In this document: positions 57,705 through 64,000 of the stretch, piece after piece
How the letters are laid out: every line of letters starts with the position of its first letter
How positions within the stretch are numbered: position 1 is the first letter of the stretch
Assembly (NCBI GenBank): GCA_022264855.1
Contig: JABYQU010000032.1
Location: 331,001 to 395,000, forward strand
Reading direction: 5' to 3'
Source of the DNA: Lenzites betulinus
Taxonomy: Eukaryota; Basidiomycota; Agaricomycetes; Polyporales; Polyporaceae
DNA length: 64,000 nt
Program-made: the position numbers and the translations under genes
Notes under the pieces: model-generated
Told to the model about the DNA's origin: nothing
Databases searched by the model: none
What the model saw: the letters and a program-made list of their open reading frames with translations, nothing else

Positions 57705-60700
57705 CTAGACACTATACCTCACGGTGTCTTCTGGGGCGGGGGAGGGCTGCCCAGCATCCAATGTTGTGCAAGGCGCAATGGCGATGTTGGTCGCAGTAGG
57801 TGGCGTCATTTGCGCGGGGGCAGGAGGGGGGTCTGTAGCTACGGCCTTGCCAACATACGCAAGTAGTCTACTCTGACACACTCCCGCTGGGTAGATTGCG
57901 CTGGCGCGCTGGCCAGGCTCAGGCAGTCCAGTGGACCTCTCAAGACTGTAAATCTTGTCGATGTACGCCAGGACACGTGCATTCACATGCCGACGTTGCT
58001 GGGCGTGTTCAAGGAGGGGGTCGTACCATATGTCAGCGCGCAGTGCTAGATCATCCAGCACGATATCAAAGAGTTCATGCTCGTCGCAGATAGCGGTATG
58101 CAAGCGGCAAACCTCGATGTTGAGCCGCTGAATCTCCTCCTGAGCGTGCTCGATACAATGTGCGATGTGCATTGTCTCACGTACCGCCGGCTGCTTCCAG
58201 GGCTTGTCAAGGAGGTCACCGTGCATGTTGCAGAGGAGATCAAATTCCTCCATGAACCGCATGTGGGACACATGCGACCAGTCAAGTGGCGGACGGGGTG
58301 GATTCAGAGTGGCAGCAGCGGCATTGTAGTTCTTCACTGCTGTCCGAATAGCCTTACATCGCGTTTGAAGGTGCTTGGCAATGTGCATACGGACACGATA
58401 AGCTGGAATATATGGATCAGCGATGACATGTGTACTACACATGAACACATACCTGTCTGTGCGAGGTTGAGCCGGTGGAGTTTGAACAGCCGCTGCACGA
58501 CTAGTCGTTGGAGGTGTCCGAGGGCATGCTGGTATTTCCGTGTGGCTATGTACTCCTTCACCTTGATGTACTCCAGATCACCGGGTTGCCAGGTGTTGAC
58601 AATGCCCATCTTGACCTCCAGCGCGGTAACCTCCAGACGAAGGGCTTTGTGACGATCCTTCAGATAGCGGTGGCGTGTCTCTGCCCGGCATGTTGCAGAT
58701 GCATCTGCAATGTAGGTCGATGCGGTGGCCACGGGGGGGGAGAAAAGCGAGGGAAGGGCCGGTGGGGACGTAGTCCGCAGGGACCGATGCCAGGAACTGG
58801 TCCTCGGTGTTGTCGAGCTCGGCACTGACGAACTGTGATCAATCAGAGGCGGGTTACAGATAGCCGGAACACGTACCTGAGCCCGTTGATCTCCTGGAGC
58901 ATCTCCACATAGGCTATGGCATGGAGATCCTCGGGTAGCTCCTCTCCCAGCTGGCTGAAGTACTTCAGCTCATCCTGCCGGTAGGACTTCAAGTCGTCGA
59001 CAGTAAGCTCGAGGGAAGCTAGAGCGTTGGCCAGCTCAGGCGTCGATCCATGGATGATCTCCAGGGCTTGGCAGTAGTTGTTTAACAACATCACCCTGAG
59101 GTTCTGGTACTTCTCATTGTCCCAGTGGCAATAAAACGCATCAATCAGTACACGGCGGCAATAGGCGGATGCATACCTGACAATGGATGCGAGGTGATTG
59201 GACGTGCTAAAAATGCACTCTATCACTTCAAGATCCTCGAGGCCAATGCCAGGGAAGATGTTCGGATGGTTGCAAAGCTGACATTGGTAGTTGTGGGAGT
59301 AGCCATGGAAAGCGTTGATGCAGATCCGCGATCCAGATCGCTGGAACGCCGGCCCTAGGGAGCTGGACTTGATGGTCCCTTCAAATGTGCAACTGATGTC
59401 GAATCCCCCCAGCGTAGGAGTGTCCAGGACTTCAAGCATCTTTGAAACCATGGACAGTGGATATTTTCCGCTGCGGGGCATGCATCAGTACGACACAATG
59501 GTAGCCGGCAACATACTCACAGTTCGCTGCTGCGCACCATGTTGGCTATCCACAGGATGAGACCATGCCAGCACGCGCTGGCGAACACGCCGGTCTCATC
59601 AAAGATCCCAAACACCCGCTTCTTTTCCTCGGCGGCGGCCTTCCAATTCTTGGTGCAATTGGATATGACCGCCGAGCCGTTGGTAGGGTCACCCTCCTCA
59701 GAGGCCGATGATCGCGACCGCGCAGCGGCACCATCAGCGCCGTCTTCACCGCCGTCATTGTTGTTGTTGTTGTTGTTGTCGTCATTGACAGTGGCAGGGA
59801 GGGCAGGCCGGGAGTGAACCTCATTTGCGTACTTGTCAACAAATGACCTAGGGAGGAAGTAGTCACTGCCCTCATAAACACATTCATCACCTGCGGGACG
59901 GCCACCCAGAGGGGCAAGTCACTTGAGAGAATTGTTGCCGTCCATTGCATACAGCCGAAAGAAGAGGAGGGGAGGTTCACCGTTCAACTGCACAGGGATG
60001 AGAACACATGAAGTGCTAGAACCTGACGCGACACACATACCTTGTAGCCACAGGGTGGGCATGAGTTGAGGACATGCCAGTTGGGCTGGTCGCGGCCAAG
60101 AGCACGCGATACACCACACCCGACCTCCTGGTTGATGTTTAGGTATATATTGAAGGCATCCGAGAGCGCGGAGTGATACGTACACCGGTACGGTATCTGT
60201 AGGACAAACACGGGCGTTAAGTGACAGCACAGCGGGAGGGGGGAGGGCCTCATGCGCGTGATGGACGAGGCACAACAACGGGGGCAGGAAAGCAAACGAA
60301 ATTGCATACTCACCGAGTAGTAGTGGCACATTAACTTTGCAAATGATTCGATGCTGAAGGAAGCTTTGAAAAGCCGGATACACCAGAGGAGTTTGAGCGT
60401 CTTGAGGGATATGGCAAGGGAGGGCTGAAGGGGTACCGTGCCGAGATACCTGCCGAGGACCAAGGCTTCCGCGTGGGTCTCGCAATTGCTGGGCATGGGT
60501 ACCACGGCGGTCTGCTCCAGGGTGTAGAAATTAATGACATCAATTGCGAATGACGATGAACCTCCCATAGTTGTTGATCCCTCTTCCGGGGATTGGGAAG
60601 TGCCATGTCACCATTGAAGGAATGCGTTCACCAGCCGGGGGATGAGCGGCCGCCAGTTTTCGTCCAGATTGTGGATCCGATGAGCCCAGGTGGATTCGTC

Positions 60701-61369
60701 CTTCGAGCAGTACCCGCGGGGCCTGAAATGCTGGCTTTCAGCTATGATTGGGGAAGGGAGGAGGAGGGGGCTCAACACATACCGTAGCGCAAGGATGTCT
60801 CGAATCTGAATGGCATTGTCCTCCACGGTGTCTTCTTCGAGGTCCACCCAGTTGGCAGCATCATCGTCACGCCAGTCGATATCCATCTGCTCATCATTGC
60901 GGTCATCGGAGCTTCCATCTGGGCGGAGCTGCTCCAGCAGCTTGTGACTGCTACTCCTGAGGCCTAAGGACTGTCAGAGCTGTTCCACAAAGTGATAACG
61001 GGGAGCTTACTAGCTATGTTTAATGATGACCGGTTCTCCAGCTCCGCCTTTTCTCGCATCATCTCCCATGGCCCGAGACGCTTTGACGTGTAAGTTTTGA
61101 GGGCTGCGGAAAACAGTCCTGCCTGGCCGGCAGTATCTGCAAGTGGATTGAACGAGTTGGGGCGGGAAGCCCACACACGGCGAGAGGCCCGTTTGCGCTT
61201 TATAAGGAGGGGAGGACGCAGGCAGACATAGAGGTGAGGGGGGAGTTGGTGGTAGGGAGAGAATGTCCTTGGGGCCTGCTTCACTGGCGAGACCCCAAGA
61301 GTGCCCACGACTTGAATATTGAAGTTGTGGGAACTTAGCTAAGTACTTACTCTCACTTATAATATACAT
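57705..61369 (-). CDS. KDZ (Kyakuja-Dileera-Zisupton) transposase
   Basis: The mini-exon from the ATG at 61369 (MYIISE) joins in phase to VGTLGVSPVKQAPRTFSPYH. The CxC2-like cysteine region follows, covering SNCETHAEALVLGRYLGTVP, CHYYS, PYRCTYHSALSDAFNIYLNI and WHVLNSCPPCGYKLNGEPPL. The catalytic part is RLYAMDGNNSLK, GIFDETGVFASACWHGLIL, SGKYPLSMVSKMLEVLDTPT, GGFDISCTFEGTIKSS, NAFHGYSHNYQCQLCNHPN, GLEDLEVIECIFSTSNHLAS and RYASAYCRRVLIDAFY. The C-terminal helical part (YNAAAATLNPPRPPLDWSHV) ends at the stop 57705-57707. An Asn/Asp repeat from GTT triplets (about 59757-59781) sits in a linker. KDZ elements are large, basidiomycete-expanded DNA transposons. Their TIRs were not found here. Confidence 0.85.
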
Positions 61370-61539
61370 GATATAGCATTGTTCCTTCTAACATCACACG
61401 CTGAGACCTCTGTCCACAGACACCCCGTGCTGCCATTGTACGCAGCCGCGGATACCTTGCGCGCTGCAGCCCCAGCCTGGCGACGGCGGCGCGCATGCTT
61501 TGCGAACTCGCGCACCACGCGCGAGGATGTCCCGCCATG

Positions 61540-62215
61540 CCTGATCATCACGAACTAGCGGGCTCCTTAGCCCAGCACACTGTGTGCGCATGGCAAGCTC
61601 ATAGCACCGCCGCCGCCATCCTGCACATTGCGCGGGACAATAGGGACTCCGGCGGGGACGCGCACGCTATTCACGCACAGAGGGTGGCAGGTGGGGTGTT
61701 CGGAGTGCCCTCCGTAGAAGGGCGCTATGGATGTGTTGCTACAGGTATTGATAATGACAGTAGTAGTACACTAGAGTACCAAATAGCTGTACTACATGTA
61801 TCATAGACCCCAATATACCTAGTAACATCGAAAGAACGGGTGGAAATGGACAGGAGATGGGCCCGCAATGGGGGGGACGTTGTCGATGACGTCAGGGACA
61901 GCGTCGGGAACCTCCCAGGCATTGTGGGAGGCGGGAGGCGCGTGTTGCCGACGGCGGTGATGGGGAACAGCACCTGATGTGATACTCAATGCTGGGTGGT
62001 TGTCCTTATCAGTCGGAGCGGTCTTATCAGTCTTGTTGATCATTATCTACACATCGCTATCTAAGGGCACGCAAAGGTATTTCTCTTTTAGGGGAAAGGA
62101 CATTTATTGGCAGTAATACTGGCAGTGAGAGGGGAAAGGCAAAGGAAGGTGTATTAGCCTGCCACGCGCACCCGGTGTGCCAGGCTAAGGAGCCCGCTAG
62201 TTTGTGATGATCAGG
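61540..62215. mobile_element. TIR-bounded non-autonomous element, 676 bp
   Basis: The left arm begins CCTGATCATCACGAACTAGC (61540) and the inverse of the right arm begins CCTGATCATCACAAACTAGC (ending 62215). The arms remain alignable for about 70 bp, through GGGCTCCTTAGCC, then GCACAC and TGCGCRTGGCARGCT. No open frame resembles a transposase. No target duplication is evident at the arm ends. It sits about 170 bp upstream of the KDZ start codon, so it could be an independent MITE or part of a KDZ terminus. Confidence 0.7.
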
Positions 62216-63479
62216 TGATCCCTCTCTCAGGCTCTCGACCTCCGTATCTCCTACCTGTTATTGCGAGGCTCCCAGACCTTGCTTTCGCCGTTGGACTCAA
62301 TGTACCTCAGAACCTCTTCACATTGTGCTCCCTTGCACACTCACTCGCCCCATCTACCATGGTCCTTTCCTGCCCTCTTCTGCATTTTACGCACCAGGAG
62401 AGTGTCCGTCAACTCTTTCTCCTGCCATATGACATGCTACTGATACCTTTTGGAAGACTATGTGTTCGTGCCCCGCGGGGGTTCTTTTTTCAACTTCTTT
62501 ATTTTGTTCTCAGCTCGCCCTTGCTCTGCCACAGTTGGTGCATCTCATCCTGACGGACGCATAGCAAGAGATGGTTCCTGCTATCACCCAGCACAAGATT
62601 GTACCCTGCCTCGCATGCACCCCAATGCTTCGTAAAGTACTGAACTGCAAATCAAGGCTTGGATTCACCAGGACAGGAGGTCGATTAGTGTTACAGCATG
62701 TGGAAGGAAACAAATGTGAATGTTGCATAAGCACGGGCATAGTACAAATGGCCGCAACATAGAATTCTGAACACTGCTTGCATGGACATTTGCACAAATG
62801 TTAAAGACGAGAGAGAGGAAGCATCAAGAGCAGCGGGCAGCTGGTAGTCGGTGGCAGTGCCCTGGTAGTACGTACTCTCAAACCCCGGCGCCAGTGCCAT
62901 CTGACTCTTACAAGCCTGTACAAGCCCGCCCAATTACTGATCCTATACACAACAGTCTGAAATATGAACCCCATGAGTTCAAGGTTTGATGTCATGGTGA
63001 TCCAAGATGCGTAATTCCCCGGTTTCTCGCTTGCCATCATGGAAATGTTCTAAGCCGCATGAAGGTGAATTTAGATCAACATGAGCCCTGCATATGAGGC
63101 ATCCCGTTTCTCATATATTCAAGATCAGGCTTTGGTAGCTTGGACTGAGTTGGGCAAAGGATGTGAACAGATGACAAATGGGGCATAGAGCGTACAAGTA
63201 AGGACAAGTAGTTAGGTAGGCATAGGAAAAAGCACCAAGGAGCGACTCGGAGAGCTGTCAAGGGTAAGGACAGTAAATGATAGGAGGCAAGAACTTTGGA
63301 AGGATGAGAGCGACGAGTCTGCACGAAGCAGGACTCCGGGAGTAGTGCACGGCGCGGGGGCTACATATTGGTTTGGGCGTGTGTGACCATATGCGTCGTG
63401 TATGGCCAGGCAGAGCCATTGAGCTGGACTGACAAATTTGAGCAAGCAGGCTTGATAAAATAGATGTTGGGGACTTACT
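62216..63479. other. Intergenic region, no gene recognised
   Basis: Several frames are open for 60-110 codons, but none has family motifs or convincing exon structure. Part may be 3' UTR of the gene at the right edge. Confidence 0.45.
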
Positions 63480-64000
63480 TCAAGAACAATACTGAGACTC
63501 TTTGACATTTGGGTATGCCGTCGTCCTCACATAGCTTTGGTTACCAGCACAGAAGCTGGCAAACTCCTCTCTGAGGCCTTCCTCCGAGCATAAGGTAATA
63601 TAGCCCTTTTCGGCTAGGAGCCTCACAGCCCTCATCACCCAGTTGAGGCACCCGCCTGCCTCAGTTGCAGACAGTGTGATGACCTGAGCTAGAAGGCCAT
63701 TGAGCTCCTCGGCAGTGAGTTGGCCCTTCGATGAATCACGGATCTTGATCAGTGATGTCAAGGAAAGGGAGTTGGCTATGTTCTAGTTGGTAAATTTGTA
63801 CACCCAGGTTCCAGTTCTGTTCGTAACGTGGGCCATGTGTCCAAGAGCACTGCTACTGGCGAGGATAATTGCAGCATGGGGGAGGCCGGCTTGTGCAAAG
63901 CCAGCCAAGTAGATGGATCCAGATGTAGCTAGCCTGTCGCCACTGTCGTTTAGCACCGTTGTATATATGGGGGATACTGATTGGGAGAACGTACATGATG
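63480..64000 (-). pseudogene. Unknown protein, 3' part, with in-frame stop; continues beyond the window
   Basis: On the minus strand the frame upstream of 63786 reads NDSGDRLATSGSIYLAGFAQ, ILASSSALGHMAHVTN and TGTWVYKFTN. It then meets TAG (63783-63785) and continues in the same frame as NIANSLSLTSLIKIRDSSKG, NGLLAQVI, GGCLNWVMRAVRLLAEKGYI and ends KESQYCS at 63480. Both sides have consistent protein character, so a nonsense change (for example CAG to TAG) in one gene is likely. The pattern of a histidine-containing strand, WVYK and a later C-x-WV-x-x-A helix resembles fungal papain-fold-like DUF proteins, but I cannot name the family. Confidence 0.45.

Noticed and set aside
47389..61369. A TET/JBP dioxygenase gene, sometimes linked to KDZ and Plavaka elements
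   Set aside because: I looked for the HxD...H iron-binding pattern in a suitable frame and did not find a convincing one; none of the accessory genes fits.

Overview
The window looks like a chromosome piece from an agaricomycete (mushroom-forming basidiomycete), perhaps Polyporales-like. The evidence is genes cut by many 50-60 bp introns, GC-rich coding exons, members of basidiomycete-specific families (DUF6533 membrane proteins, DUF3533 membrane protein), and transposons typical of Agaricomycetes (Tad-like LINE, CACTA/Tnp2, Plavaka, hAT, KDZ). Assignments rest on reading motifs by eye; no database search was run.

Layout. 1-7478: a Tad1-like LINE with ORF1, an ORF2 broken by one frameshift, and a poly(A) tail, ending 54 bp from a tRNA-Glu(CUC) gene. 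7.8-15.1 kb: three ordinary genes, namely a DUF3533/SNG1-like membrane protein, an APH-type small kinase and a Dal5/allantoate-permease MFS transporter. 15.8-32.9 kb: a cluster of three DUF6533 seven-TM-like paralogues. The first (minus strand) is interrupted by about 1.3 kb of decayed sequence. The second (minus) is split inside an exon by a complete 7,550 bp CACTA element with matching TIRs and a TGC target duplication. The third (plus) looks intact. The CACTA element carries a Tnp2 transposase, a divergent coiled-coil accessory gene and a captured, decayed piece of a host Sec7-PH (Arf-GEF) gene.

34.7-42.2 kb is a conserved core block: a CAP59/CMT1-type mannosyltransferase, the complex III assembly chaperone CBP3, mitochondrial HSP60 (divergent from CBP3 with a 310 bp shared promoter) and farnesyl diphosphate synthase ERG20. 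Two small orphan genes follow.

45.4-62.2 kb is a transposon nest. A 588 bp MITE with 3 bp TGA target duplication is followed by a hAT transposase gene that is split inside the conserved FFLDPR exon by a 7,514 bp Plavaka element (transposase plus divergent DUF6532-like gene, imperfect TIRs). Directly upstream on the same strand is a KDZ transposase whose stop lies only about 48 bp from the apparent hAT start, and then a 676 bp TIR-bounded element. The right edge holds a partial gene with an in-frame stop.

The most unusual material is the host-gene capture inside the CACTA element, and the parallel design of two unrelated 7.5 kb elements, each pairing its transposase head-to-head with an accessory protein gene.
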